Below are positions 51,452-61,276 of a DNA stretch of 64,000 nucleotides, piece by piece. The position numbers and the translations under genes were made by a program. The notes under the pieces were generated by a model. It did no database searches. It was given only the letters and a program-made list of their open reading frames with translations, and had not been told where the DNA came from. The DNA comes from an uncultured Alistipes sp. (lineage in GTDB: Bacteria > Bacteroidota > Bacteroidia > Bacteroidales > Rikenellaceae): positions 1 through 64,000 of the forward strand of contig CASDZK010000016.1 of assembly GCA_949286165.1 (NCBI GenBank), in the 5' to 3' direction. Every line of letters begins with the position of its first letter. Positions within the stretch are counted from its first letter, which is position 1.

Positions 51452-54343
51452 CTATTCTTTGACTGGTCCGTCCAGCAGCAGATTATGCTGTCGGACGGTT
51501 TCGGACGCTTGTTTTTCCTGTATGTCCACTCCGCCGGCTTTTAACACTTTTTGGCACAGCTTGACGGCGCCTTCCGCATCCGTCAGGTAATTCAGCGTGG
51601 AAAGCGTGACGGTCGAGGTTCCGAGAGGCAGGTTGATGACGGCCGCCCCTTCCGGTTTGCGCAGTTTTTCGTACAGGACGATTTGAGCGCATTTCCGGTT
51701 TTCCGGGATGTCGTTGAACAGCGACCAATCGACGGGAGCCGCCTGCAGAATCACTTCGCCTTCCCGGGCGGCCGCTCCGCCCATGCCCTGTTTCAGTACG
51801 GGAGCATGTTTTTCGGATGCGGGCAGTTGCCCTTCCGTCAAGGTAAAGTATTTCCCCCAGGCCGTCTCTTCGTTGTTCGCGAGCGCGTTGGTCGTTCGGT
51901 CGGTAAACGTTACTTCCGCCGGCAATAACGGTTGAAGACGCGTATCTATGGGATGTTCCGCCGAAAGGATGAAAATCTGGCGGGTGGTTTTCCGGGCGTC
52001 GGCGAAGAGACGGGATACCGTTTCTATCTGTTCTTCCGTCAGGCGTTCTCCGTCTATGATAACGGCGCTGCAATCGGGGTCGTCGGATAACCGGACACCC
52101 CAGTTTCCCAGCCGGACGGCCAACGGTCCGGCCGTGTCGCCGACGAACAACGCTTCCGAATGCACGGCAGCCGGCAGTTCCTGCGGTTTCGGCAACGGAT
52201 GTTCCGTGTAATGGTCCCAGACGCAGGATTGCCCAGCCAAAGCCGCTTGCAGGGCCAGGAACATGGGCAACGGCTTGTATAACGGCAAAGCGGGGTCGAG
52301 TCCCGGATTGAAGGTGCATACGTAGGGCGGTATCCGTTCGAACTGATACCCCGGTTTCCCTTCTTCATACGGCTTTCCTGCAAAGATTCCGTCGTCTTTG
52401 TCCGGTAACCGGCCGTAGTCGTGGTAGCCTAAATTCAGATGCTCCAATCCGAACCAGCATACTTCCGAGGGCGAATAATAGGCGAGCAGGGGCTTGGCCA
52501 TCCGCACGACATTTTGGTAAACATCGACGGCCAACGCTTCGTTGCGGCCGTAATACGAGTCGTAGGCTTTGCGCCCGACAAAGGGGTAAAGCTGTTCGGG
52601 ACGCCCGTAGTAAGTGGCGCCGGATTCTCCTACGATCAACGGTTTGTCCGGTTCGGAAGGCAGCAACTCCAGTTGCATGCCGTGGGCGAAATGTTTGCTC
52701 CATACCGGCATGCGCCCGTTGAGGTCCTTGTCTCCATCTACGGTCACGAAGGGGCGCGTAGGGTCTAACGGCGGAATCTTGTCGGCCAGATCGGCCATGC
52801 GGCCTTCCCATTTTTTCGCTACCTCTTCCGATGCTTTGTTCAGTAGGGCGATGGCGAAAATCTCGTTCCCGGCGCTCCACCCGACGACGGACGGATGGTT
52901 CCGGTCTCTCCATACTAACCGTTCCACGTGTTTTCCGTAATTTTCCCAGGCCGTCGGGTCTTCGAAATTCAATTCGATGGAACTGCCGAACAATCCCGTT
53001 TCATCCAGCACCAGCAGTCCCATCTCGTCGGCCAGATCGTAATACATTTTCGGCCAGGGTTGCGCGTGAGGCCGTACGGCGTTGCCTCCGAAGTCCTTAA
53101 TCATGGAAAGCCATGCCCAGGCGAACCGGCGGGAGCAGATGTAGGGGCCGAAGGGGTGTTGTATGTCCCCGAAGCATTGTATTTTTTTCCCGTTCAGTTT
53201 GAAGTCCGTACCGTCGATAGTGAATTGCCGCCAGCCGAACCGGGTCATTTTTCGATCTACGCGCTGTCTTTTGCCGTTCAGGTTAAGAAAAAGGCAGTAC
53301 AGGTCGGGCGTGTCCGGAGACCATAATTTCAACCGGTCGTCCGGAGCGACATGAAGCGTGACGGTTTTGCTTTCTCCCGGCTCCAGCGTCGTTTTGAGGC
53401 TGGGTACGCGAAGCGCCGTTTCTCCGGTCGTCCAGCGGATTTCCGGGGCGGACAGTACGTCCGTGCCTGCTCGGTTGATCCATTCGCTGATCTCCCCGTC
53501 TAAGGATACGGCCTGTTTTTTTTCGGTCCGGTTCGTTACCGTGGCTTCGATTTTCAGCTCGTTCCGGTCTACCCAGGGCTGAACGAATACGTCGTCGATC
53601 TGCACGGTGGGGACGGCCACTAAAAAGACGTCCTGCCAGATGCCGATCAGGTCGCTCGTATATGAGCCGGGAGCGTAAGTCGCTCTCATCATGGGGTATT
53701 GGGGGTGGTGTTTCTCGAACAGTTTCCCGTGGCGGATGCCTACCCGCAGTTCCGCCGGCCGGCCGGGAACGACGAAGTCGGTAATGTCGGCGTCGAAGGG
53801 CAGATGCTGATCGAAATGCCGGCACACTTCCCGCCCGTCGATTTCTACGACGCATTCTCCGGCGACGGCTTCGAAATGAATCAGGAGACGTTTCCCCGTC
53901 CAGGCTTCGGGAACGGTAAAGGTTCTTTTCAGCCATCCCATGCGCGGGTGTATCCACGATTCCGGATAGGAAGGGAAATAAACGGAGCTCGGCGCATAAG
54001 GCAAATCGGTCCCGGCTCCGGTATGTTGCCCTCCGCCCCAGTTATTGACATTCCACGGAGAGGGGATTTTGATCTTGACCGGCTCCCATCCGTCCGGTCG
54101 GGGAGCGGGCAGTTCCGGGGCTTCTCCGGTTCCGGGAGTCCACCCTTCCGGCAGGGGCATGGGTTGAAAGTCCCATTGTCCGTTCAGGCAGAGGGATTGT
54201 CGGAACGGCTGTTCCTGTGGAGGCACGTACGCTTCGGCAGGAGAGAAATCCCGATGGAAAACGATCCGTTCCCGGGAATACCCCGAAGCGCAGGAAAGGA
54301 TTCCGGCAAAGATCGGAATCCAAAGTCGAATTTGTTGTGTCAT
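51452..54343 (-). CDS. Large GH2 family glycoside hydrolase, secreted
   Basis: A 963-residue enzyme, probably beta-galactosidase-, beta-glucuronidase- or beta-mannosidase-like. Residues 1-20 form a signal, possibly a lipobox ILSC (Cys18). The jelly-roll sugar-binding domain has LNGQWDFQPMPLPEGW and KIKIPSPWNVNN (50-245). An Ig-like domain follows. The barrel begins near FKLNGKKIQCFGDIQHPFG (381-399). The acid/base is Glu494 in GWSAGNEIF and the nucleophile is probably Glu573 in LIVGESGAT. About 350 further residues after the barrel (from about 610) include a ThuA/GATase-like segment (IIDGERLTEEQIETVSRLF). The sugar specificity is not known. Confidence 0.87.
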   Translation of the reverse strand: MTQQIRLWIPIFAGILSCASGYSRERIVFHRDFSPAEAYVPPQEQPFRQSLCLNGQWDFQPMPLPEGWTPGTGEAPELPAPRPDGWEPVKIKIPSPWNVNNWGGGQHTGAGTDLPYAPSSVYFPSYPESWIHPRMGWLKRTFTVPEAWTGKRLLIHFEAVAGECVVEIDGREVCRHFDQHLPFDADITDFVVPGRPAELRVGIRHGKLFEKHHPQYPMMRATYAPGSYTSDLIGIWQDVFLVAVPTVQIDDVFVQPWVDRNELKIEATVTNRTEKKQAVSLDGEISEWINRAGTDVLSAPEIRWTTGETALRVPSLKTTLEPGESKTVTLHVAPDDRLKLWSPDTPDLYCLFLNLNGKRQRVDRKMTRFGWRQFTIDGTDFKLNGKKIQCFGDIQHPFGPYICSRRFAWAWLSMIKDFGGNAVRPHAQPWPKMYYDLADEMGLLVLDETGLFGSSIELNFEDPTAWENYGKHVERLVWRDRNHPSVVGWSAGNEIFAIALLNKASEEVAKKWEGRMADLADKIPPLDPTRPFVTVDGDKDLNGRMPVWSKHFAHGMQLELLPSEPDKPLIVGESGATYYGRPEQLYPFVGRKAYDSYYGRNEALAVDVYQNVVRMAKPLLAYYSPSEVCWFGLEHLNLGYHDYGRLPDKDDGIFAGKPYEEGKPGYQFERIPPYVCTFNPGLDPALPLYKPLPMFLALQAALAGQSCVWDHYTEHPLPKPQELPAAVHSEALFVGDTAGPLAVRLGNWGVRLSDDPDCSAVIIDGERLTEEQIETVSRLFADARKTTRQIFILSAEHPIDTRLQPLLPAEVTFTDRTTNALANNEETAWGKYFTLTEGQLPASEKHAPVLKQGMGGAAAREGEVILQAAPVDWSLFNDIPENRKCAQIVLYEKLRKPEGAAVINLPLGTSTVTLSTLNYLTDAEGAVKLCQKVLKAGGVDIQEKQASETVRQHNLLLDGPVKE

Positions 54344-54374
54344 GGTAGTTATTTTAGGTTAGCAAAGAAAAATA

Positions 54375-54406
54375 AACCTGTCCGGAAAGGTTTCTCCGGG
54401 CAGGTT
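54375..54406 (-). terminator. Terminator of aspS
   Basis: On the minus strand, AACCTGCCCGGA (54406-54395) pairs with TCCGGACAGGTT (54386-54375), then TATTTTTC. It lies between aspS and the GH2 gene on the same strand. Confidence 0.75.
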
Positions 54407-54434
54407 TTGAAATATAGCGCCGAAAATGCCGGGG

Positions 54435-56183
54435 CTATTCCGTTACCCGTATGGAGAGTTCTTTCAGTTGTTGTTCCGATACGGGAGAAGGGGAGTCGAT
54501 CATGGTGTCGCGTCCGGAATTGTTTTTCGGGAAAGCGATGTAGTCGCGTATGGATTCGCTGCCGCCGAACAGGGAACACCACCGGTCGAACCCGAAGGCC
54601 AGTCCGCCGTGGGGCGGCGCTCCGAATTTGAACGCGTTCATCAGGAATCCGAACTGTTTTTCCGCTTCCTCCGGCGTAAATCCCAAAACGTCGAACATTT
54701 TTTTCTGGATGTTCGAATCGTGTATCCGGATGGAACCTCCGCCCACTTCCACGCCGTTGATGACGAAATCATAGGCATTGGCCCGGACTTTTCCCGGATC
54801 GGAGGAGAACAGCTCCAGATCTTCCAGGTTGGGCGAGGTAAACGGATGATGCATGGCGAAGAACCGCCCGCTTTCTTCGTCCCATTCCAGTAAGGGGAAA
54901 TCGACGACCCATAGCGGGGCGTACACCGAATTGTCGCGCAGGGACAAACGGTCTCCCATTTCGAGGCGGAGGGCGCAGAGCGCGGTCAGCGTTTTTTTCT
55001 TGTCTCCGCTTAAAATCAAAATCAAGTCGCCCGCGTTCGCTTGCATTTTTCCCGCTATCCGGGCCAAATCTTCCTGTGAATAGAATTTGTCCACGCTCGA
55101 CTTGTAGCTGCCGTCCGTTTCGCATTTGATATACACTAGCCCTTTGGCGCCGATTTGAGGCCGTTTCACGAAATCGGTCAATCCGTCCAGTTGTTTGCGG
55201 GTATATCCGGCGCAACCTTCCGCACAGATGGCGCCTGCGTATTCGGCCGTGTCGAAGACGGCGAATCCGTTCCCTTGCACGTCAGCCGTTATGTCGTTGA
55301 TTTTCATTCCGAACCGGATGTCCGGCTTGTCGCAGCCGTAATATTCCATGGCGTCTGCGTAACTCATGCGGGGAAAGGCCCCGTCGAATGCTATGCCCTT
55401 GATGTTTCTGAACATGGTTTTGGCCAGCTCTTCGAACACTTCCAGCACGTCGTCCCGCTCCACAAAGGCCATTTCGCAGTCGATCTGCGTGAATTCGGGT
55501 TGCCGGTCGGCCCTCAGGTCTTCGTCGCGGAAACAGCGTACGATCTGGAAATAACGGTCGTATCCGGCTACCATCAGCAACTGCTTGAAGGTCTGGGGCG
55601 ATTGGGGCAAGGCGTAGAATTCGCCCGGGTTCATCCGGGAAGGAACGATGAAGTCGCGGGCCCCCTCGGGGGTGGATTTGATCAGGTAGGGGGTCTCTAT
55701 TTCGAGAAAGCCTTTCGAGTCGAGGAACGTCCGGATTTCCTGCGCCATCCTGTGCCGCAGGATCATGGCGTTTTTCAACGGATTCCGGCGCAGGTCGAGG
55801 TACCGGTAACGCATCCGCAGCTCGTCGCCGCCGTCACTGTTGTCTTCGATGGTAAACGGCGGGGTCTGCGAGGCGTTCAGCAAGGTCAGTTCCGACACGG
55901 CCACTTCGATCTCGCCGGTCGCCATTTTGTCGTTTTTAGAGGCTCTTTCGATCACTTTTCCGGTAACTTGTATCACGTATTCGCGGCCCAGATGCTGCAC
56001 CGCCTCTTTGACTTCCGGAGCGGAGTGCTCTTCGACGACCAGCTGGGTAATTCCGTACCGGTCCCTTAAATCGATGAAGGTCATGGCTCCCAACGACCTG
56101 ATTTTCTGAACCCATCCGGCCAGCATAACCTGTTCCGACAGGTTTTCGCGACGCAGTTCTCCGCAAGTGTGTGTTCTGTACAT
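54435..56183 (-). CDS. aspS: Aspartate-tRNA ligase
   Basis: A 582-residue class IIb synthetase. The N-terminal OB fold binds the anticodon ([20 protein letters not shown]). The catalytic core has motif 1/2 residues ([43 protein letters not shown]). It includes the bacterial GAD insert (about 290-400) and motif 3 ([16 protein letters not shown]). It is the discriminating bacterial form by length. It starts 96 bases from the divergent tadA. Confidence 0.97.
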   Translation of the reverse strand: MYRTHTCGELRRENLSEQVMLAGWVQKIRSLGAMTFIDLRDRYGITQLVVEEHSAPEVKEAVQHLGREYVIQVTGKVIERASKNDKMATGEIEVAVSELTLLNASQTPPFTIEDNSDGGDELRMRYRYLDLRRNPLKNAMILRHRMAQEIRTFLDSKGFLEIETPYLIKSTPEGARDFIVPSRMNPGEFYALPQSPQTFKQLLMVAGYDRYFQIVRCFRDEDLRADRQPEFTQIDCEMAFVERDDVLEVFEELAKTMFRNIKGIAFDGAFPRMSYADAMEYYGCDKPDIRFGMKINDITADVQGNGFAVFDTAEYAGAICAEGCAGYTRKQLDGLTDFVKRPQIGAKGLVYIKCETDGSYKSSVDKFYSQEDLARIAGKMQANAGDLILILSGDKKKTLTALCALRLEMGDRLSLRDNSVYAPLWVVDFPLLEWDEESGRFFAMHHPFTSPNLEDLELFSSDPGKVRANAYDFVINGVEVGGGSIRIHDSNIQKKMFDVLGFTPEEAEKQFGFLMNAFKFGAPPHGGLAFGFDRWCSLFGGSESIRDYIAFPKNNSGRDTMIDSPSPVSEQQLKELSIRVTE

Positions 56184-56263
56184 GTCGAATATCTGTTTTT
56201 TTAATTAATTTTACCCGGTAAAAGGTTTCGGGAACGGCCTTGCCGGATGCGGCAAAGCGTTCA

Positions 56264-56271
56264 CAAAAATA
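56264..56271 (-). promoter_or_regulatory. Putative -7 element for aspS
   Basis: The minus strand reads TATTTTTG, 80 bases upstream of the aspS ATG and almost touching the tadA start at 56280. A short palindrome TTTTACC/GGTAAAA (56210-56224) lies in the aspS leader. Confidence 0.4.
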
Positions 56272-56279
56272 GTAAATTA

Positions 56280-56732
56280 ATGCAGAAGACAGAGCATTCG
56301 GACGATATTTATATGAATTGCGCGTTGGCCGAGGCCCGGAAAGCTTTCGAGGAGGGAGAGGTTCCGGTAGGCGCTGTGATTGTGGCCGGTAACCGGGTCA
56401 TCGCTTCGGCCCGTAACCTGACCGAACGGTTGTGCGATCCGACGGCCCATGCCGAAATGCAGGCCATTACGGCCGCGTCGTCTTATCTGGGCGGGAAATA
56501 CCTGAAGGGCTGCACGCTGTACGTGACCCTGGAACCCTGCCCCATGTGCGCGGCCGCCCTGTATTGGGCGCAAATCGACCGGGTGGTTTACGGCGCTTCG
56601 GACGATAAGATGGGATATTCTTCGGTCTCTGAGCGGCTGATGCATCCGAAAACTCGGATAACGGGCGGTGTCAAACAGGCGGAATGCGCCGAATTGATGA
56701 GCCGATTTTTTCTGAAATTGCGAGATCGATGA
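56280..56732 (+). CDS. tadA: tRNA-specific adenosine deaminase
   Basis: A 150-residue zinc deaminase converting A34 to inosine in tRNA-Arg. The active site is TAHAEMQAI (His and catalytic Glu) and TLEPCPMCAAAL (two Cys), and the family tail PKTRITGGV is present. ATG 56280 starts MQKTEHSDDIYMNCALAEAR; ATG 56313 is a shorter option. Its stop overlaps the dprA start by 4 bases. Confidence 0.95.
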   Translation: MQKTEHSDDIYMNCALAEARKAFEEGEVPVGAVIVAGNRVIASARNLTERLCDPTAHAEMQAITAASSYLGGKYLKGCTLYVTLEPCPMCAAALYWAQIDRVVYGASDDKMGYSSVSERLMHPKTRITGGVKQAECAELMSRFFLKLRDR

Positions 56733-57835
56733 GTTCCGTGTCGGCGCATATCGTTTTGTCCGTGTCCGGCATCGATTCCCGGACGGCCGTTCATCTGGTC
56801 CGTACTTTCGGTTCGGCCGAGGCCGTGTTGGCCGCTTCTCCGGAAGAACTCGTCGTTCGCGGCGAATTGAAGGAGAAGACGGCGCGGCGGTTGATATCGC
56901 GTATCGATCTGAAACGGGCGCAGGAAGAACAGCGGTTCGTGGAACGTTACGGCATACGGTTGTTGGCATACGGTACGGCGGATTATCCGGATTCGCTGTC
57001 GTGTTGCGAAGATGCTCCGTTGTTGCTTTATGTCAAGGGAGACGCGCGTTTCGATTTTTCGAATCCCCAAATGATTGCGGTAGTGGGAACCCGGCGGATG
57101 ACTGCCGAGGGGAAAGCCAACTGCGAACGTTTTATCGCCCGGTTGGCCGAGTATCATCCCGATGCGGTTGTTGTCAGCGGCCTGGCTTACGGCGTTGACG
57201 GAACGGCGCATCGGGCGGCCCTGAAGAACGGTTTGAAAACGGTGGCGGTGGTCGCTCACGGACTGAACACGATTTATCCTGCCGACCATCGTTCGTTGGC
57301 GGAAGAGATCGTCCGGAGCGGGGGAGCCATCGTTTCCGAGTATCCTTCGGGAACCGAGCCGCAACCGTACCGTTTTCTGGAACGGAACCGGATCGTGGCG
57401 GGACTGACGGTGGCGACCGTTGTCGTGGAGTCGCCCCGGAAGGGAGGGTCGCTGGTCACGGCGGACATCGCCGACAGTTACGGAAGGGAAGTCTTTGCAT
57501 TTCCTGCCCGTCTGTCCGATAGAAACAGCGAAGGGAATATCGAATTGTTGAAGCGGAACCGGGCGATTCTGCTGGCGGATGTGGACGATATGGAGTACGC
57601 TTTGAACTGGAAGCGGGAAAAGGAGACCGAATCCGTTTTGCCGTTTCCGCCCGAACTGACAGAAGAGGAGCAGGCGGTTTACGACCTTTTCGACCGTTAC
57701 GACCGCATTACGGTCGAGCATGTTACGGGGCTTTGCGGGTTCGATGCGGCCCAAGCCAACGTACTGTTGACGAATATGGAACTGAATGGGATAATAAAGG
57801 CGGTTCTGGGACGTATGTATATACGGTTGCGGTAA
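56729..57835 (+). CDS. dprA: DNA-processing protein DprA
   Basis: A 368-residue protein that loads RecA on incoming single-stranded DNA during transformation. The N-terminal HhH/SAM-like region is VLSVSGIDSRTAVHLVRTFG. The Rossmann core has IAVVGTRRMTAEGKANCERF, VSGLAYGVDGTAHRAAL and VAHGLNTIYPADHR, and RNRIVAGLTVATVVVES. A C-terminal winged helix (DRYDRITVEHVTGLCGFD) completes it. The start at 56729 overlaps the tadA stop (ATGA); an in-frame ATG at 56684 lies inside tadA and gives an atypical extension. Confidence 0.93.
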   Translation: MSSVSAHIVLSVSGIDSRTAVHLVRTFGSAEAVLAASPEELVVRGELKEKTARRLISRIDLKRAQEEQRFVERYGIRLLAYGTADYPDSLSCCEDAPLLLYVKGDARFDFSNPQMIAVVGTRRMTAEGKANCERFIARLAEYHPDAVVVSGLAYGVDGTAHRAALKNGLKTVAVVAHGLNTIYPADHRSLAEEIVRSGGAIVSEYPSGTEPQPYRFLERNRIVAGLTVATVVVESPRKGGSLVTADIADSYGREVFAFPARLSDRNSEGNIELLKRNRAILLADVDDMEYALNWKREKETESVLPFPPELTEEEQAVYDLFDRYDRITVEHVTGLCGFDAAQANVLLTNMELNGIIKAVLGRMYIRLR

Positions 57836-57851
57836 AAAAACGGAAAGAACG

Positions 57852-58631
57852 ATGGAATTTATAGACACCCATTATCATTTGTTCGATGATCGGTTCCGAA
57901 CCGATTATTCTCAGGTTTTGGAGGAAGATCGGGCGGCCGGAGTGACCTGTGCGGTCATGCCGGCAATCGACAGCGGCAGCCACGAGGCGTTGCTGCATCT
58001 GGCGGCATCGTTTCCCGGAAGATGTTATGCGGCTATGGGGTTTCATCCGACGAGTATTGCGGAAAGGGTATCCGTTCAGGAAGAGCTGGATCGGGTGGAA
58101 TATTATCTGCGTACCCGGCCGGTTCCGTTCGTGGCGGTCGGAGAGATCGGGTTGGATTTTTATTGGAGCCGGGAATTCGTTGCGCAGCAAAAGGAGGCGT
58201 TGGCCTGTCAGTTCGATTTGGCGATGCAGTACGATTTGCCCGTCCTGCTCCATACCCGGGACGCGTATGCGGCCATGAGGGATATGGTAGCCGGTTATCC
58301 CGGTCTGCGGGGGATTTTTCACGGATTCAGCGGAACTTTCGACGATTATCTGGCGCTTCGGGACGGCGGCCGGTTCCTGTTCGGCATCGGCGGCGTCATT
58401 ACCTTCAAGAACTCGGCGTTGCCGGACATTGTGCGGGAAATGCCGCTGGAACATATCGTTTTGGAAACCGATGCGCCTTATCTGGCTCCCGTTCCGTACC
58501 GGGGAAAGCGGAATCAGGCCAAGTATATCCCGTTGATCGCCGAAAAAATCGCGTTCATCAAGGGAATAAGCGTAGAAGAAGTGGCGGAGACGACCACCCG
58601 AAATGCGAAATCTTTGTTAAATATTACCTGA
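57852..58631 (+). CDS. TatD family metal-dependent hydrolase
   Basis: A 259-residue TIM-barrel nuclease-like protein. The metal ligands are DTHYH (N-terminal HxH), the Glu in VAVGEIGLDFYW, LLHTRDAY, GIFHGFSG and the Asp in LETDAPYLAPVPYRGKRN. TatD enzymes act as 3'-5' DNases or on D-aminoacyl substrates. It is 16 bases after dprA and probably cotranscribed with tadA-dprA. Confidence 0.93.
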   Translation: MEFIDTHYHLFDDRFRTDYSQVLEEDRAAGVTCAVMPAIDSGSHEALLHLAASFPGRCYAAMGFHPTSIAERVSVQEELDRVEYYLRTRPVPFVAVGEIGLDFYWSREFVAQQKEALACQFDLAMQYDLPVLLHTRDAYAAMRDMVAGYPGLRGIFHGFSGTFDDYLALRDGGRFLFGIGGVITFKNSALPDIVREMPLEHIVLETDAPYLAPVPYRGKRNQAKYIPLIAEKIAFIKGISVEEVAETTTRNAKSLLNIT

Positions 58632-58669
58632 AACGGCCCGATGAAGGATAACGAGGCGGAATTAAATTA

Positions 58670-58677
58670 TACCTTTG
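58670..58677 (+). promoter_or_regulatory. -7 element for the asparaginase gene
   Basis: TACCTTTG matches the consensus. The transcription start near 58684 lies after ATG 58679, so the start at ATG 58700 is preferred. Confidence 0.65.
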
Positions 58678-58699
58678 TATGGCAGAACCGTTGTTGAAT

Positions 58700-59725
58700 A
58701 TGGAAAAATCCGTTTTGATTATTTATACCGGCGGGACGATCGGCATGAAAACGAATCCGGAGACCGGCTCGCTGGCTCCGTTCAATTTCGGGCAGATCGA
58801 GACCGAAGTCCCGGAACTGAAAAAGTTGGGAATCAAGGTCGATACCTACACTTTCGATCCTGTCATCGACTCTTCGAACGTGAGTCCGGAGCAATGGGTG
58901 TTGCTGGCACGGATCGTCAAGGAGAGGTATCATGCTTATGACGGCTTCGTCGTTTTGCACGGGACCGATACCATGTCTTATACGGCTTCGGCGTTCAGTT
59001 TCATGATGCAGAATCTGGACAAACCCGTTATCTTTACCGGTAGCCAGATTCCCATCGGCATATTGCGCACGGACGGTAAGGAGAACCTGATTACGGCGAT
59101 CGAAATCGCTGCGGCCAGGCGGGACGGCAAGGCCATAGTGCCGGAAGTCTGCATTTATTTCGAAAATAAGCTGTTCCGGGCCAATCGGACGTCGAAGGCC
59201 AATGCCGACCATTTCAACGCTTTCCGGTCGTACAATTATCCTCCGTTGGCCGAAGCGGGAATCGATATCCATTATAACGATAGCTTTATTCGCAAGGTGG
59301 ATGCCTTTTTGCCTTCTTTCGATATTGTCGAGCGGTTGTGTTGCGACGTACAGATCATCCGGTTGTTTCCCGGCTTGTCCGAATCCATGCTCCATGCCAT
59401 GCTCCATGTGCCCGGTCTGAAAGGCGTGGTGTTGGAGACGTACGGTTCGGGAAACGCTCCCGTTTATCCGTGGTTTCTGAACGAATTACAGGATGCGGTA
59501 CGGCGCGGTATCGTCATTCTGAACGTTACCCAGTGCAATGCGGGAACCGTCAATATGGACCTGTACGATACGGGCCAGCTGTTGAGGCAATTAGGGGTTG
59601 TCAGCGGAAAAGACCTGACTACGGAAGCGGCCGTAACCAAGTTGATGTATCTGTTAGGCGGGGCTTTTACGGAAAGGCAGATTGCGGAGCAGCTCAGCGT
59701 GTCGATCCGGGGAGAACAAAGTTGA
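58700..59725 (+). CDS. ansA: Type I L-asparaginase
   Basis: A 341-residue cytoplasmic enzyme hydrolysing asparagine to aspartate and ammonia. The N-terminal threonine motif is IIYTGGTIGMKTNP. The second catalytic segment is LHGTDTMSYTASAFS. It also has PVIFTGSQIPIGILRTDG and VVLETYGSGNAP. There is no signal peptide, which fits the type I group. The start is set at 58700 (MEKSVLIIYTGG) from the promoter position. It is separated from the ExbB cluster by 262 AT-rich bases. Confidence 0.93.
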   Translation: MEKSVLIIYTGGTIGMKTNPETGSLAPFNFGQIETEVPELKKLGIKVDTYTFDPVIDSSNVSPEQWVLLARIVKERYHAYDGFVVLHGTDTMSYTASAFSFMMQNLDKPVIFTGSQIPIGILRTDGKENLITAIEIAAARRDGKAIVPEVCIYFENKLFRANRTSKANADHFNAFRSYNYPPLAEAGIDIHYNDSFIRKVDAFLPSFDIVERLCCDVQIIRLFPGLSESMLHAMLHVPGLKGVVLETYGSGNAPVYPWFLNELQDAVRRGIVILNVTQCNAGTVNMDLYDTGQLLRQLGVVSGKDLTTEAAVTKLMYLLGGAFTERQIAEQLSVSIRGEQS

Positions 59726-59987
59726 ATCGTTTTGTTTTTTTGAGGAAGAAATGGAGAAAAGAAAGAAGGGAGTTGTTGTTTTTTTAACAATCAATAAGGA
59801 TGTAATAGGTAAATTTAACAAAAAATGGAGGTGTGGAAAAAAAATACTATAAAAAATGATTTTGGAAGCACTAAAACATACATTGTAAAATAAAAAAAAG
59901 TATCTTTGCTTTTACGATGTGGAAAAAAATGAAATCAAATATTAATCAATAAAAGAAGTACTAATTCAAAAACAAGTGTTTTTTATC
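59726..59987 (+). promoter_or_regulatory. AT-rich gap with promoter for the ExbB/ExbD cluster
   Basis: No gene is seen. TATCTTTGC at 59901-59909 is a good -7 box; the transcript start near 59916 leaves a leader of about 70 bases before exbB. A weak TTGTT/AACAA hairpin near 59773-59790 may end the asparaginase transcript. Confidence 0.6.
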
Positions 59988-60755
59988 ATGAAAAAGCTTT
60001 TCGCAATTTTAACAGTTGTTGGTGTTCTTACCTTCTCTTCTGTAACGACAGTTTCCGCTCAGGGGGCCGAAGCTCAGACCGAACAAACGGCTGCTAATTC
60101 TGAAACCGCTGTTGAGGGAACTCCGATGCACCAGGTATTGAAGAAACAATTTTTGGACGGGGGTGCTATCTGGATGGCGCCGATTCTGTTGTGTTTGATT
60201 TTGGGTTTGGCGATCGTTATCGAGCGCGTTCTTTACCTGAATCTGGCTACGACCAATACCAAAAAATTGTTGACGAATATTGAAAACGCATTGTCCACTG
60301 GGGGGATAGAAGCGGCTAAAGAAGTATGCTGTAATACCCGCGGTCCTGTGGCAAGTATCTTCTATCAGGGGTTATCCCGTTATGACGAAGGGGTAGATGT
60401 CGTAGAAAAATCGGTTGTTTCTTACGGTTCCGTACAGATGGGACAGTTGGAAAGCGGTCTTTCGTGGATTTCGTTGTTTATCGCGTTAGGCCCCATGTTA
60501 GGGTTCTTGGGTACGGTGGTTGGTATGATCGATGCATTTAATGCGATCGAAATCGCCGGAGACGTTTCGCCTGTTTTGGTGGCCAGCGGTATTAAAATTG
60601 CCTTGTTGACTACGGTGGCCGGTCTTATCGTCGCTATCATTCTGCAGTTGTTCTACAACTATTTGCTTTCTAAAGTGGATGGTTTGGTGTTGAGTATGGA
60701 AGATGCTTCCATTTCATTGATGGATATTATTACGAAATACACGAAAAAACAGTAA
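59988..60755 (+). CDS. exbB: MotA/TolQ/ExbB proton channel protein
   Basis: A 255-residue inner-membrane protein that forms the pentameric proton channel driving TonB. An N-terminal signal-like segment (MKKLFAILTVVGVLTFSSV) precedes the core. The membrane helices are MAPILLCLILGLAIVIERVL, WISLFIALGPMLGFLGTVVG and IKIALLTTVAGLIVAIILQL. The family motif GPMLGFLGTVVGMIDAFN is intact. It is the first gene of a four-gene set with a small membrane protein and two ExbD proteins. Confidence 0.92.
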   Translation: MKKLFAILTVVGVLTFSSVTTVSAQGAEAQTEQTAANSETAVEGTPMHQVLKKQFLDGGAIWMAPILLCLILGLAIVIERVLYLNLATTNTKKLLTNIENALSTGGIEAAKEVCCNTRGPVASIFYQGLSRYDEGVDVVEKSVVSYGSVQMGQLESGLSWISLFIALGPMLGFLGTVVGMIDAFNAIEIAGDVSPVLVASGIKIALLTTVAGLIVAIILQLFYNYLLSKVDGLVLSMEDASISLMDIITKYTKKQ

Positions 60756-60814
60756 TTGCAAGAATTCGTCTTGAGGAAAGATGAATTGCTGAACTTTCAA
60801 AAAAATCGAATGAA

Positions 60815-61228
60815 ATGAAATATTTATCAATAATTAGGTACCTTTTCATCGCTATTTCAGTATTAGTGGTGGTATTGGCCTTTGCTCTCAGTCCTGCAGG
60901 TGCAGATCCTAATGTCGATATGATGTTGCGTTGGATGTATGTTTTGTTAGGACTTTCCGTGGCTTCAGCAATATTGGCACCCTTGTTTTCCATTGCTCGG
61001 AATCCGAAATCTGCTGTACGTTCGATTATTGGATTGGTTGTGATTGTGTTGGTTGCTATTATCGCTTATAATTTATCGAGCGATGAGCCGGTTCAGGCAG
61101 CGACGAAAATATATGATGATCCGATGGAACTCCGATTGAGTGATATGGGGCTTTTTACGACTTATGTTGTGTTTGCTTGTGCAATCATTTCTATTGTAGT
61201 TACGGAAATTATAAACGCTTTTAAGTAA
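60815..61228 (+). CDS. Small membrane protein of the ExbB/ExbD cluster
   Basis: A 137-residue protein with four hydrophobic segments: YLFIAISVLVVVLAFAL, WMYVLLGLSVASAILAPLF, IIGLVVIVLVAIIAYNL and YVVFACAIISIVVTEII. It is not assigned to a named family by me. Its position between ExbB and two ExbD genes suggests a role in the same energy-transducing complex. There is a 59-base gap after exbB. A hairpin at 61238-61260 follows. Confidence 0.8.
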   Translation: MKYLSIIRYLFIAISVLVVVLAFALSPAGADPNVDMMLRWMYVLLGLSVASAILAPLFSIARNPKSAVRSIIGLVVIVLVAIIAYNLSSDEPVQAATKIYDDPMELRLSDMGLFTTYVVFACAIISIVVTEIINAFK

Positions 61229-61237
61229 TCATTTCAA

Positions 61238-61260
61238 GGTACCGGATTTTTTCCGGTACC
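61238..61260 (+). repeat. Hairpin between the membrane protein and exbD genes
   Basis: GGTACCGGA (61238-61246) pairs with TCCGGTACC (61252-61260) around five T. No T-run follows, so it may be a processing or attenuation site within the operon. Confidence 0.6.
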
Positions 61261-61276
61261 CTAAAATTCTCGAATA

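Noticed and set aside
56684..56728. Longer N-terminus for dprA starting inside tadA
   Set aside because: The extension does not resemble DprA, and ATG 56729 forms the usual 4-base overlap with the tadA stop.
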